From assembly GCA_903907995.1 (NCBI GenBank), contig CAIVQH010000047.1, forward strand, positions 1-64,000: a stretch of 64,000 nt of DNA, given 5' to 3'. This stretch comes from an uncultured Verrucomicrobiota bacterium (GTDB lineage Bacteria; Verrucomicrobiota; Verrucomicrobiia; Limisphaerales; UBA9464). Below are positions 26,281-35,221 of this stretch, piece after piece. Both the position numbers and the translations under genes were made by a program. The notes below the pieces were generated by a model. That model was given only the letters and a program-made list of their open reading frames with translations. It did no database searches and was not told the origin of the DNA. Each line of letters starts with the position of its first letter. The first letter of the stretch is position 1.

Positions 26281-29200
26281 ATGCGCATGTCCGGATTTCC
26301 ACACCCGTTCCGTCCCTTGGGCCTCCTGCTCTGCACAGTGTGGCTCGGCGTAGCCCCGTTGCTGCGGGCCGAAGACCCGCTGCCCAGTGCGGACCGCCTC
26401 CAATCCAGCCCCGTGCTGCGGCATCTCAAACCGAATCCGATGCCCGCTCCTGCGAAAACCGGCCCGGAAGAGACGGTCGCGCAAATGCATGTGCCCGAGG
26501 GCTTTCGGGTGGAACTGGTGGCGGGCGAACCGGACTTGCAGCAGCCTGTCGCCTTTGCCTGGGATGAGCGCGGGCGCATCTGGGTGGCCGAGGCCTACAG
26601 CTATCCGACCAAGCGGCCCAACGGTCAGGGGCTCGACAAACTAGTGATCTTCGAGGACCGCGATGGCGACGGAAAATTCGAGACGCGCAAGGTTTTCGCC
26701 GAGGGCTTGAACCTCGTGAGCGGCTTTGAGGTCGGTTACGGCGGTGTGTGGGTGGGGGCTGCGCCACAGCTGCTCTTCATCCCGGACCGCAATCACGATG
26801 ACGTGCCCGACGGCCCGCCCGAAGTGCTGCTGGACGGCTTCGGCTTCCAGGACACGCACGAGTGCCTGAACAGTTTTCTCTGGGGCCCGGACGGCTGGCT
26901 CTACGGCAATCAGGGCGTCTTCAACCTCGCGCACATCGGCACGCCGGGCGCAAAGGACAGCGAGCGGACCGAACTGCGCGCGGGCGTGTGGCGGTATCAT
27001 CCCGTGCGGCATGAGTTCGAGGTGTTTGCCAATGGCGGCAGCAATCCCTGGGGTCTCGATTACGACGAGCACGGGCAGCTTTTCATGACGCATTGCCGCA
27101 GCTACTGGGGTCGCGGGCTCACCACGCATGTGATTCAGGGCGGGCATTTCTGGAACCAGGCCAACGCGAATTACGCGCCCTTCATCGTCGCGAATCCGCC
27201 CACCGACTTCCCCGATTTCCGCAACTTCCTGCTCGCCTCGGCGCGCTACGATCACGGTGCGGGTGGCGCCGGTGTGCGCGGCAGCGACGCCATCTACGGC
27301 GGCCACTCGCACGTGGGCACGATGATCTATCTCGGCGACAACTGGCCGGATGAATATCGCGGCCACCTGTTCACGCACAATCTCGGCGGCCACCAGATGA
27401 ACCAGCAGGTGAACAATCGCCTCGGCTCCGGCTACGACACGGTGCATGCCGGCAAAGACCAGCTCTTCTGCACCGATCCCAAATACGTCGCCGTGGACCT
27501 GCAATACGGTCCGGATGGCGCGGTCTATTTCATCGACTGGTACGACCAGCAGCATTGCCACAACCCCAACACGGAGCGCTGGGACCGCAGCAATGGCCGC
27601 ATCTACCGGATGCAATGGGATGCCACTTACAGGCCCGTAAAGGTGGACCTCGCGGCGAAGAGCGACGAGGAATTGGCGAAGCTGCACGGCCACAAGAACG
27701 AATGGTTCGTCCGGACCGCACGCCGGTTGCTGCACGAGCGGGCGCAGACCAGGGGCGTCTCGCACGAAGCGCATGACACGCTGGCCGCCCAGTTCGCGAA
27801 GACTGGCGATGCCACCTCGCAGCTCCGTGCGCTGTGGAGCCTGAACGCCATTGGGGCCTTCACCTCCCCTCTCGCCCAGGTCGCGCTGCGTGACCCCGAT
27901 GAGTTTGTGCGTGGCTGGGCGATCCAGCTCGCCACCGACCGGCGGCAAGTGCCTGCCGATTTGCTCACCACGTTTGCCCGGCTCGCGAAGACCGATCCAT
28001 CACCCGTCGTGCGGCGCTATCTCGCCTCTGCCATTCAGCGCGTGCCAGAAGAGACCGCCTGGACCATTGCCGAAGCGCTCGCGCAACACGGTGAGGACCG
28101 TGAGGACCGGAACATTCCCCTGCTCCTCTGGGATGGGCTCGCCCAGCGGACGCCCGGGAACTTCAACCGCGCCTTTGCCATCGCCGAACACACGCTTATG
28201 CCGCAGCTCGCCGACTCCATCTGGTGGTATGCCGCGACGATGGATGGCATGGCCTTGGATCGCAGTGTCGCCGAGGTGGGCAAGGCCGAGGGCGAAACTC
28301 AGCGTCGCCGGCTGGCCGGCCTGTGGTTGGCCATGGAGTCCCGCGCCAACGTGCCGGCGCCCGCCGCGTGGAAAACCGTCGCGCCGAAACTCTACGCCAG
28401 CACCGACCTGCGCGTGCAACGGCAGGCCGAACGGATCGCCGCCGTGTTCGGTGACGACTCGATGTTCCCGCGTCTCCGCACCACGCTGGCCGACCGCAAG
28501 GCCGATCCCGAAGCGCGCAAACACGCTTTCGCCGTGCTCAGCCGCGCGCAGGACCGCGCTGCCCTGCCCGCCTTCCTCGGCCTGATTGGCGATGACACCT
28601 TCCGCTCGCCGGTCATCAACCTCCTGGCGCGCTTTGATTCGCCGGACATTGCCCCTGCTCTGCTCGGCAGTTTCGAGAAGTTCTCCCCCGCCGACCGCGC
28701 CGCCGCGCTTGGCACGCTGACCAGCCGTGCCAGTTACGCCCTGGCGCTGCTGGACGCCGTTTCCGCCGGAAAGCTCCAGCGCGACCAGCTCTCCGCCTTC
28801 CAGGTTCGCGCGCTGACCGGGCTGAAAAACGCCGAGGTGGACAGGCGCGTCACTGCGACGTGGGGCCGCATCCTCCAAAGCCCCGCGGAGAAGCAGGCAC
28901 TGATGACGACGATGGAGGAGACCTTCAACGAGGCGCCGCTCTGGGCCTACTCGGCGAACGAGGGCCGCAAGCACTTCCAGCGGCTCTGCGCGCAATGCCA
29001 CCGCCTTGGCGAGGACGGCGCGCGCATCGGCCCCGAGCTGACCGGCGCAGGCAAGCATGGCATCCGCTACTTCCTAGAGAATGTCATCGATCCCAACGCG
29101 GTCATCGGCGCGGATTTCCAGCTCACCACGGTGGAAACCAAGAAGGGTGACACCGTGTCCGGCCTGATCCTGAGCGAGACGGCCAGCGCCCTGACCCTCC

Positions 29201-29346
29201 GCACCACGGCCGAGCAGGTCATGGTGGCCAAGGCCGACATCGCCAAACGCGAGACCAGCGACCGCTCGCTCATGCCCGAGGGCCTCCTCGAATCGCTCAA
29301 GGACCGCGAACGGATCGAGCTCCTGAAATTCCTGACCGAAAACTGA
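26281..29346 (+). CDS. PVC-type propeller/HEAT/cytochrome c protein (membrane-bound dehydrogenase family)
   Basis: A 1021-residue exported protein. A signal peptide (PLGLLLCTVWLGVAPLLRA) is followed by a beta-propeller dehydrogenase domain (about 60-450: MHVPEGFRVELVAGEPDL, AFAWDERGRIWVAEAYSYP, VYFIDWYDQQHCHNP). HEAT-like helical repeats follow (about 480-850), then a C-terminal cytochrome c module with heme motif CAQCH near 903 and the typical GRxxHFERLCAxCH/IGPELTGAG context. This architecture is a hallmark of Planctomycetes and Verrucomicrobia. It is thought to oxidise sugars or other substrates in the periplasm; the substrate is unknown. Start at 26281; 26287 is an alternative. Confidence 0.9.
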   Translation: MRMSGFPHPFRPLGLLLCTVWLGVAPLLRAEDPLPSADRLQSSPVLRHLKPNPMPAPAKTGPEETVAQMHVPEGFRVELVAGEPDLQQPVAFAWDERGRIWVAEAYSYPTKRPNGQGLDKLVIFEDRDGDGKFETRKVFAEGLNLVSGFEVGYGGVWVGAAPQLLFIPDRNHDDVPDGPPEVLLDGFGFQDTHECLNSFLWGPDGWLYGNQGVFNLAHIGTPGAKDSERTELRAGVWRYHPVRHEFEVFANGGSNPWGLDYDEHGQLFMTHCRSYWGRGLTTHVIQGGHFWNQANANYAPFIVANPPTDFPDFRNFLLASARYDHGAGGAGVRGSDAIYGGHSHVGTMIYLGDNWPDEYRGHLFTHNLGGHQMNQQVNNRLGSGYDTVHAGKDQLFCTDPKYVAVDLQYGPDGAVYFIDWYDQQHCHNPNTERWDRSNGRIYRMQWDATYRPVKVDLAAKSDEELAKLHGHKNEWFVRTARRLLHERAQTRGVSHEAHDTLAAQFAKTGDATSQLRALWSLNAIGAFTSPLAQVALRDPDEFVRGWAIQLATDRRQVPADLLTTFARLAKTDPSPVVRRYLASAIQRVPEETAWTIAEALAQHGEDREDRNIPLLLWDGLAQRTPGNFNRAFAIAEHTLMPQLADSIWWYAATMDGMALDRSVAEVGKAEGETQRRRLAGLWLAMESRANVPAPAAWKTVAPKLYASTDLRVQRQAERIAAVFGDDSMFPRLRTTLADRKADPEARKHAFAVLSRAQDRAALPAFLGLIGDDTFRSPVINLLARFDSPDIAPALLGSFEKFSPADRAAALGTLTSRASYALALLDAVSAGKLQRDQLSAFQVRALTGLKNAEVDRRVTATWGRILQSPAEKQALMTTMEETFNEAPLWAYSANEGRKHFQRLCAQCHRLGEDGARIGPELTGAGKHGIRYFLENVIDPNAVIGADFQLTTVETKKGDTVSGLILSETASALTLRTTAEQVMVAKADIAKRETSDRSLMPEGLLESLKDRERIELLKFLTEN

Positions 29347-29353
29347 GGATTAA

Positions 29354-29395
29354 GTCCCGGGTCCCGGGTCCCGGGTCCTGCGTCCGAGGTCCAAA
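29354..29395. repeat. Heptanucleotide tandem repeat (GTCCCGG)n
   Basis: Three exact copies of gtcccgg (29354-29374) are followed by degenerate heptamers gtcctgc, gtccgag and gtccaaa. The array fills the 50-nt gap between two convergent genes. Confidence 0.8.
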
Positions 29396-29397
29396 GA

Positions 29398-29844
29398 TCA
29401 AAGTTTGGGACCGGAGAAGAGCAGGCTGTCCAACTGCCGGCCATCGTCAAACGTGGCAATCACTCCGGCACCGATTTTAAAGGCCACCACATCCGGCAGC
29501 CTGGTATCGGGCTCATACCTGATCGCATTGCAATTCAGATAGATTTCCAATTCCTCAGGGGTTGTCCGCGCGGAAAAGGGGACTGTACATTTTAACGCTG
29601 CCGGCAGAACGGGAGGCCCATGCTTGGCATGGTGCAAATAGATGCCAATCAGACCGACGATCCCGTGGGCATGTGCAATTTGCAGGCATAACCCGGAGTA
29701 GCCTTCCAGCTTCCATGGTCGCAGCCCTCGGCCGTCCGCTTCGGATTCCCCTAAAATTGCAAAGGCCTCGGCGATCGGCTGCCCTATTCGCACCTCGCCC
29801 AAACACCCCGATATGAGGAAATTTTGAAACGTATCCATGGGCAT
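29398..29844 (-). CDS. Hypothetical protein
   Basis: A 148-residue soluble protein starting MPMDTFQNF (or at the second ATG, 29838). Features are GCLGEVRIGQPIAEAFAILGE and ELEIYLNCNAIRYEPDTRLPDVVAFKIGAGVIATFD, an alpha/beta pattern reminiscent of small immunity-type proteins, but no family is recognised. It lies 62 nt downstream of hisC on the same strand. Confidence 0.6.
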   Translation of the reverse strand: MPMDTFQNFLISGCLGEVRIGQPIAEAFAILGESEADGRGLRPWKLEGYSGLCLQIAHAHGIVGLIGIYLHHAKHGPPVLPAALKCTVPFSARTTPEELEIYLNCNAIRYEPDTRLPDVVAFKIGAGVIATFDDGRQLDSLLFSGPKL

Positions 29845-29906
29845 CACTGTTGGTGAGCGTCTTCCACAAGCTGGGTGCTTACCGATCTTGGGGTCAGCCG
29901 GCGCCA

Positions 29907-31004
29907 TCACCGCCCCAGCACCTCGCGCAGCGCCGCCATACACCGCGCGTTCTCCGCCGGCGTGCCGATGGAGATGCGTAGCCATTCCGGCAGGCTATAG
30001 CTGGCCATGGGGCGCGTGATGACGCCGCGCTTCTGCAACTCCGTGAATACCCGCGCACCATCGCCTACGTTTAGCAGCACGAAGTTGGCGTGCGAAGGCA
30101 CGAACTCGAGGCCCATCTGCGCCAGCGCCGTGTGAAAATAGTCGAGGCCCAAGCGGTTGTTGGCGCGGGTATTGGCCAGATGCTCACTGTCCTCCAAGGC
30201 GGCCAGCGCACCAGCCTGGGCGATGGCGTTGATGTTGAAGGGCTGCCGCACCTTCTCCAGCGCACTCGCGAGCATCGGGGCCATCACACCGTAGCCGAGG
30301 CGCAGACCGGCGAGGCCGAAGATCTTCGAGAAGGTCCGCATCACCACCAGATTGGGCTGCGCGCCCAGGCGCACGAGCGAAAGGCAGTCCGTGGGATCTT
30401 CTAGGAATTCCACGTAAGCCTCGTCCATCGCGATCACGACGTGCGGGGGCACCTCGGCCAGCAGCCGGGAAATCTCATCGCGCGAGGTCAGCGTGCCGGT
30501 CGGGTTGTTCGGGTTGGCCAGGAAGAGGATTTTCGTGCGCGGCGTGACGGCCCGGATCATCGCTGGAATGTCCGCGTGGAAGCCCTGCGCCGGCACGGTG
30601 ACGAGCTTCGCGCCGAACAGGGCGGTCACAATCGGGTACACCGCAAAACAGTGCTGCGACACCACCACCTCATCACCCGGAGCGAGCAGCGCGTGCCCGA
30701 GGAATTCGATGATCTCGTTCGAGCCGGAACCGAGGACGAGGTTCGCCGGCTCGACCCCGAGTTTCTCGGCCAGCTTGCGCTTCAGGTAGAACGAATTGCC
30801 GTCCGGATAGAGGTGCAGGTTCCGCAGCACGTGTTCCATCGCGGCCAGCGCCTTGGGCGAGGGGCCGAGCGGGTTTTCGTTGGATGCCAGCTTGATGACG
30901 TCGGACGGCTTCAGGCCGTGTTCGCGAGCGACTTCCTCGATCGGTTTGCCGGGAACATAGACAGGCAGCGTGGCCAGATGCGGATTCAGGACGACGGAAC
31001 TCAT
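29907..31004 (-). CDS. hisC: Histidinol-phosphate aminotransferase
   Basis: A 365-residue PLP enzyme of fold type I, for the seventh step of histidine synthesis. Visible motifs are KLASNENPLGPSPKAL, GSGSNEIIEFL, FLANPNNPTGT (PLP/substrate contacts), AMDEAYVEF and the Schiff-base lysine in TFSKIFGLAGLRLGYG. C-terminal LRISIGTPAENARCM carries the substrate-binding Arg. The ATG at 31004 (MSSVVLNPHL) is preferred over 31046. No other his genes are adjacent. Confidence 0.93.
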   Translation of the reverse strand: MSSVVLNPHLATLPVYVPGKPIEEVAREHGLKPSDVIKLASNENPLGPSPKALAAMEHVLRNLHLYPDGNSFYLKRKLAEKLGVEPANLVLGSGSNEIIEFLGHALLAPGDEVVVSQHCFAVYPIVTALFGAKLVTVPAQGFHADIPAMIRAVTPRTKILFLANPNNPTGTLTSRDEISRLLAEVPPHVVIAMDEAYVEFLEDPTDCLSLVRLGAQPNLVVMRTFSKIFGLAGLRLGYGVMAPMLASALEKVRQPFNINAIAQAGALAALEDSEHLANTRANNRLGLDYFHTALAQMGLEFVPSHANFVLLNVGDGARVFTELQKRGVITRPMASYSLPEWLRISIGTPAENARCMAALREVLGR

Positions 31005-31130
31005 GCGCGGGGAGCTTGAAGAAAGACCCGGCCGGGGTGAATGCAAATTGGTGCCGGTCCATCACCGCGGACGCGCCTTTTCAGCATGGTTGGTCTCGAC
31101 TATTGGGAGTCCGGGCGGAGTCGGGTGGCT

Positions 31131-31166
31131 GTTCTCCCTCACCCCGGCCCTCTCCCGCTGGGAGAG
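31131..31166 (+). repeat. Interspersed palindromic repeat, left copy flanking the island
   Basis: A 36-nt sequence beginning gttctccctcacccc and containing the self-complementary ccctctcccgctgggagagg. It is repeated in inverted orientation at 37951-37986 with 33 of 36 identities. Confidence 0.8.
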
Positions 31167-31241
31167 GGGGAATGGTTGCCCGATTGTCGGCGAAGGCCGG
31201 CGCGGGACTGGCCGGAGAATCTTCCATTCAGCAGTAAAAGC

Positions 31242-31286
31242 GAAGCCGAGTTGGGAAGTTTTTGAATTGATTTGAGAATTTTTGGC
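31242..31286 (+). repeat. Left inverted terminal repeat of the island
   Basis: The inner block, 31265-31286 (aattgatttgagaattttt then ggc), matches the reverse complement of 37765-37787 with one substitution and one extra T. The outer block, 31242-31258 (gaagccgagttgggaag), matches the reverse complement of 37814-37830 at 15 of 17 positions. Confidence 0.8.
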
Positions 31287-31346
31287 TTCCGGGGGTCTCG
31301 GCGACCCCTTTCCTCAAGGGGTGCTTAACCGGCCGTTAAGGACACC

Positions 31347-31578
31347 CTACCGCCAGAGCCCGGCCGGGCAAGCGGGCATCCGTTCCCACGGCTTGATCCG
31401 GCGGGCATCCGCCGGACAGACGGCGCAGAGCTTCACGCAGCGGAGGCCGCCGGCGAGGTCGGTGCAGGCACGGCAGATGGTCTCGCGGGCCGCCTGGGCC
31501 TGGCTGGAGGGCGATGGCGTGGCCGCAGTGCTGCCGGAGGGCGGCGGCGGGGAGGCGGGCGGTGATCCGGAAGCGCAT
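31347..31578 (-). pseudogene. Cys-rich zinc-ribbon small protein, apparently frame-disrupted
   Basis: An ATG at 31578 gives MRFRITARLPAAALRQHCGH, but the convincing C-terminal part is in another frame: RETICRACTD, LRCVKLCAVCPADARR, PWERMPACPAGLW, ending with TAG at 31349-31347. That frame has seven cysteines in CxxC-like pairs and a CPxGLW end typical of small phage zinc-ribbon proteins. It has no start codon of its own, and it is in frame with the preceding 789-residue gene across that gene's TGA. Frameshift mutation, programmed shifting or stop readthrough are all possible. Confidence 0.5.
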
Positions 31579-31586
31579 GGGCAGGG

Positions 31587-33956
31587 TCAGTCCGCCAGGT
31601 CGGCCAGGGGCACGTGGACGGCCGGGCTGGAGGGCGTGTAGATCGTGACCTGGATGTTGCTGAAGCAGCTGCCGACGCAGTCGGGCGCGACCCCGTTCCC
31701 GGACACACGGCTGACGTACACCGGGAAGTTCGGGATGGGTCCGGGGCTGATCGAGCCGTTGCGGATCGCCTGGCATTGGTCGGGATAGTCGCGGGTGCCC
31801 GGCGTGAAGAGGGTTGCGCCCGACAAGCCATCCTCCCAGACGGTGTCGGGACCGCCGGAGGAATTGCACTGGCTCCCGCCGGTCAAAGACGCGACATAGG
31901 TACGCCGGTCAAAGGAGTCGTAGCGGTCGCTGATCATCGCGACGAAGTAAGGGGTCAGGCTGAGCTGGTCGCGGATGGGCGCGGGCAGGGTGTCCAGGAG
32001 GTCCGCCGTCCCGTTCCAGCGGAACTCGAAGGTGTTGTAGTCCGTGTCGAGCGCGGCCGTGAGGGGTGAGGCGGTGCGGTCCACGGAGAGCGAGCGGCTG
32101 TTGCTGGTGCCGAACGGGCTGCCGTAGTCGGCCCAATCCGTGTAGGTGGTGCTCCCGCCGCCGCCGGACCCGCCCTCGTAATAGACGGCGTACTGGCTGC
32201 TGCCAAAGCTCCACGCCGAGGTCGCGGCGGCCGATTCTCCCCGGCTGTTGCGCACCTGGCCGGTCACGTCGGTGGAACCCTCGTCGGTGCGCGTCCGGTA
32301 TTGCAGCGTCATCGGCAGCAGCACGCGGAACTCGGTGAGCAGGTTCAGCCGGCGGGCGACGGCGGCGGCCGTCTCGGCGCTGACGACCACGTTGGGCATG
32401 GGGCCGAAGAACTCCGGCTGATCGGGCCGGGTGTCGGCGGCATCGATCAGCTCGGTGGCCTTCGTGGGCAGCACGGGGATGCCCCGGCCGGCGTCGGCGG
32501 CGAAGTTCAGGTTCTCCCAGGTGAAGCTGGCGACGCCCGGCGCATAGTCATCGCCGCTGGCACAGTTGAAGCCCACCGTCGTGGTCGGATCGATGAACCC
32601 CTCACAGGCCGCCCGGATGACCAGGTCCAGATGCGGATAGGGGTCATGCACCAGCGGCGTGTCGGCATCGTTCTGGTCGTCGTTGCCATCCTCGTAGGGC
32701 TCCGGCACGAGCTTGACCCAGTGGAAGCTGGGGAGGATCGCCCCGTAGAAACCGTCCACCAGCCCGTCCGGACCGACAAACGTGGAGTTCAGCGCCTGGT
32801 CACCCACCTTGAACGAGGCGTTCAGCCCGCTATTCGACCAGAGCTGGTATTCCCGCAACCCATTGACCCAGGTGCGGAAGGGTTCGGCGCGAAGGGCGGT
32901 CACATCCCAGGTGGCGTGGTCGCGGCTGAAGTCGGCGGTGTCGTTCGTCGGATCGTGGTGGAAGAACGGCAGCGTGACCTTGATCTCGTCCCCATCCAGC
33001 TCGACCGATTCCGCCTCCGGCCAGGGCTCGAACATCCGGCAGCTGTTGTAGAAGTTCCGGCGCCTCGTCTGGCAGTCGGTGTCGGCATCGTCGCACGCGC
33101 GCAGGTTGGCCCCCAGCAGATGCGCCTCGCTGGCCGGCGTGGGCACATAGTTGAAACTGTCGGGCGCCTGCGGGGAGATCACGCCTTCCGGGGTTTCGAG
33201 CCGGTTCCCGTAGGCCAGGTGATAGAGCACGTTCGGGTCATCGGCGGCGGCGGGATCGCCCACCAGGCAGCGGTTCAGCAGCGGGAAGTAGTCGGCGAAA
33301 ACCTCCGGCTTCCAGGAGCTGGCGGAGTTGGGGTTGTACTGGCACAGGCGCAGGCCCAGCAGCCAGCGGTTACTCCAGCCGGACGACGGCGCGTCATGGA
33401 CGCCATCGGCTTCCATCAGCTCGCCGGTGCCCGTGAACTTGGGCTCATCCTGCGCCGCCGTGAAGATCTGTCCGAGGGTGTAGCCGCGTTTCTGGTAGGT
33501 GACGGTCCCCTTGCTCACCCGGTAGCGCCGGCCCCACACCAGCTCGCCGCTGAGAATCGGGTTCGGCGCGGGGGCAATGCCGCCGAAAAGGTCGATGGGG
33601 ATGTCGTGGCTCGCCCCCCGTGCCCAGCGGCTGAACCAGAGGATGATTTTGCCGCCCTGCCGGGCAATGGCGTGGAAGTTCGCGCGGGGCATGATCCGCA
33701 CGACCTGGCTGAGGCGGCGCGCGGCGTCAAACACGGCGTTGGTGTTGATGACATCCAGCGACCCCGGCAGCGCGATATGCCCCGCCACGGAGCGGATCAC
33801 GCCGTCGCGGAAGTAGTTTTGGGAGATCGTGGCCGCGTAGGTGCAGTCCTCGCCGCTGCCGTCCACCTTGGCCTCGAAATCCACGCCGCCGATGCGCAGC
33901 AGGAGGTAGCAGTCCACGAGGGATGGCTGGTAGGCCCACAGTTCCGTGATCTCCAC
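31587..33956 (-). CDS. Large island protein of unknown function, possibly virion-associated
   Basis: A 789-residue protein, read with a GTG start at 33956 (MEITELWAYQPSLVDCYLLL). No signal peptide and no membrane helix. The N-terminal third is beta-rich (LLLRIGGVDFEAKVDGSG, IILWFSRWARGASHDIPIDLFGG). The middle resembles a structural or tail protein (GYTLGQIFTAAQDEPKFTG, NVLYHLAYGNRLETPEG). A GGSGGGG linker lies near 590-600, and the C-terminal 190 residues contain several cysteines. The frame stays open upstream to 34202, so the start is uncertain. No family recognised. Its position at the left end, transcribed outwards, is reminiscent of tail genes in transposable phages, but that is inference. 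Confidence 0.65.
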   Translation of the reverse strand: MEITELWAYQPSLVDCYLLLRIGGVDFEAKVDGSGEDCTYAATISQNYFRDGVIRSVAGHIALPGSLDVINTNAVFDAARRLSQVVRIMPRANFHAIARQGGKIILWFSRWARGASHDIPIDLFGGIAPAPNPILSGELVWGRRYRVSKGTVTYQKRGYTLGQIFTAAQDEPKFTGTGELMEADGVHDAPSSGWSNRWLLGLRLCQYNPNSASSWKPEVFADYFPLLNRCLVGDPAAADDPNVLYHLAYGNRLETPEGVISPQAPDSFNYVPTPASEAHLLGANLRACDDADTDCQTRRRNFYNSCRMFEPWPEAESVELDGDEIKVTLPFFHHDPTNDTADFSRDHATWDVTALRAEPFRTWVNGLREYQLWSNSGLNASFKVGDQALNSTFVGPDGLVDGFYGAILPSFHWVKLVPEPYEDGNDDQNDADTPLVHDPYPHLDLVIRAACEGFIDPTTTVGFNCASGDDYAPGVASFTWENLNFAADAGRGIPVLPTKATELIDAADTRPDQPEFFGPMPNVVVSAETAAAVARRLNLLTEFRVLLPMTLQYRTRTDEGSTDVTGQVRNSRGESAAATSAWSFGSSQYAVYYEGGSGGGGSTTYTDWADYGSPFGTSNSRSLSVDRTASPLTAALDTDYNTFEFRWNGTADLLDTLPAPIRDQLSLTPYFVAMISDRYDSFDRRTYVASLTGGSQCNSSGGPDTVWEDGLSGATLFTPGTRDYPDQCQAIRNGSISPGPIPNFPVYVSRVSGNGVAPDCVGSCFSNIQVTIYTPSSPAVHVPLADLAD

Positions 33957-34013
33957 GATCAGCTCGCGGGTGACCGCTTCGGCTGTTCGCGGCCCGCCCC
34001 TTCCAATCGGCGG

Positions 34014-34382
34014 ATGGGGTTTCCGGGTGGCCGGAAAGCGCCCCGGACCATTGTGGAGAAGCTGGGCTTTGATCCGGCGCGGATGATGGGGGTGCTGTTC
34101 GTGGCCGGGCTGGTGTCCATCCGGCCGGACGCCTATCTGCCGGCGGAGGGCTATTACTGCCCCACCAAACAGGGACGCCTTTCGCCGTCCCAGCGCCGCC
34201 ACGAAATCGCCGCCCGGCTCACGCAGGGAATTCCGCAGACGGTGATTGCCGCCGAACTCGGCATCACGCGTTCCACGCTCTGGCTGGACATGCAGGCGCT
34301 GAAGGACTGCGGCAAACGGTTTGTCACGCGCCGGGGTCGCGCCTCCTGGGCCAAAAACCGAACCGCCTCCGCCCCATGCTGA
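34014..34382 (+). CDS. Helix-turn-helix protein, first gene of the island operon
   Basis: A 122-residue protein with a helix-turn-helix region at about residues 62-110 (RRHEIAARLTQGIPQTVIAAELGITRSTLWLDMQALK). This pattern is seen in phage regulators such as Mor-like or terminase-small-subunit-like proteins. The N-terminal VEKLGFDPARMMG is unassigned. Start choice (34014) is tentative: the frame is open far upstream, and ATG ATG at 34081-34086 is an alternative. It lies head-to-head with the 789-residue gene with only about 57 nt between. It may control the operon. Confidence 0.6.
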   Translation: MGFPGGRKAPRTIVEKLGFDPARMMGVLFVAGLVSIRPDAYLPAEGYYCPTKQGRLSPSQRRHEIAARLTQGIPQTVIAAELGITRSTLWLDMQALKDCGKRFVTRRGRASWAKNRTASAPC

Positions 34383-35029
34383 CCAAACCTCAGATCATCC
34401 TGTTGAAGCGGCTCCAGCGGGCGGCGGGCCTGGCCGATGCCGATTACCGGGCGCTCTTTCCCGAGGTCACCGGCTTTGCTGACTGCCGGTCCAGCACGGA
34501 CGGGCGGCTCACCAACGAGCACATGGACGCGCTGAAGGGCCGGTTGCTCGCGCTGGCGCGTCCGGCCGATCTGAACGCGCAGCTGCGCCAGCAGGACATG
34601 CCGCGCCGCCGCGCCGAGCATCCGCTGGTGGATCTGCAAAAGTGCCTGGGCGTGTACGTGCCCGACGTGGCGGGCTACGTGGCGACGGTGATTGCCGACA
34701 AGTTTGGCGTGCCGGCGGGCGGCGCACTCACCCTGGACGACCTGAGCGACCAGCCGCGCGTGTGGCGCGGTGCCAATGGCAAGCTGGTGGAAGGCCCCAG
34801 CCAGGTGAAGCAGCTCATCATGACGTTGGCCGCCCGCGTCCAGGCCAAGCGCAAGGCCGCGAAGGACAGCATCCACGACATGCGGCAGAAGGCGGGCGTG
34901 GCGTGCTATTGCCGGATCTGCTGCCCGCCCGGGCAAGTCCGCCTCGTGATCGAGCGCGGCGATGCGGATGAGAGCGGAGCGGCCGAGCCTGTGGGCGTGG
35001 GCGCTGAGGAAGCGGAGGGGCCGTTTTGA
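34376..35029 (+). CDS. GemA/Gp16-like phage protein (DUF1018 type)
   Basis: A 217-residue protein. Residues 1-62 (MLTKPQIILLKRLQRAAGLA, DADYRALFPEVTGFADCRS) follow the pattern of the Mu GemA/gp16 family: a helical start, D-x-x-YR and a V-T-G motif. The rest is helical and basic, then CYCRICCPPG near 175-184. In Mu, GemA modulates host gene expression and gyrase. The start codon lies inside the previous gene's stop region (ATGCTGA). Similarity is by pattern only. Confidence 0.6.
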   Translation: MLTKPQIILLKRLQRAAGLADADYRALFPEVTGFADCRSSTDGRLTNEHMDALKGRLLALARPADLNAQLRQQDMPRRRAEHPLVDLQKCLGVYVPDVAGYVATVIADKFGVPAGGALTLDDLSDQPRVWRGANGKLVEGPSQVKQLIMTLAARVQAKRKAAKDSIHDMRQKAGVACYCRICCPPGQVRLVIERGDADESGAAEPVGVGAEEAEGPF

Positions 35030-35217
35030 AACTCATCCCTGTCGGCAACACCTACGGCAAAAACGCCTTTCGTGAAGTCCGCTTCAAATGCACCCGCTGC
35101 CGGGGCACGCAAAAATGGATGGCCCAATGCGACACGGGCCGACGCGATCAGAATTGCGACCTGTGCCGCGATATGACGCCTCACGTCATCACCGAAGTTT
35201 CCCCGAAAAGGCCCTGA
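35026..35217 (+). CDS. Small zinc-ribbon protein
   Basis: A 63-residue protein with paired cysteines (FKCTRCRGT near 21-28, QCD near 34-36, NCDLCRD near 43-49), consistent with one zinc site. The TTG start overlaps the previous stop as TTGA and is preceded by Shine-Dalgarno ggagggg 5 nt upstream. Phage islands often carry such proteins of unknown role. Confidence 0.6.
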   Translation: MKLIPVGNTYGKNAFREVRFKCTRCRGTQKWMAQCDTGRRDQNCDLCRDMTPHVITEVSPKRP

Positions 35218-35221
35218 TTTT

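Larger units (their letters stand above)
31005..31346. other. Intergenic region containing the left boundary of the island
   Basis: No gene. It contains a palindromic interspersed repeat (31131-31166), the left inverted terminal repeat of the island (31242-31286), and a palindrome-like motif (cttaaccggccgttaagg, around 31324-31341) that has a counterpart inside the right end (37720-37737). Confidence 0.6.

Noticed and set aside
31336-31869. 177-residue minus-strand frame at the left end of the island
   Set aside because: Arg/Pro/His-rich and overlapping the large gene in another frame; only the short piece from 31578 is possibly meaningful, as part of the disrupted zinc-ribbon gene.
32301-34013. 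Long plus-strand frame preceding the HTH gene
   Set aside because: It is antisense to the 789-residue gene; only the 3' part after about 34014 has protein-like sequence with an HTH.
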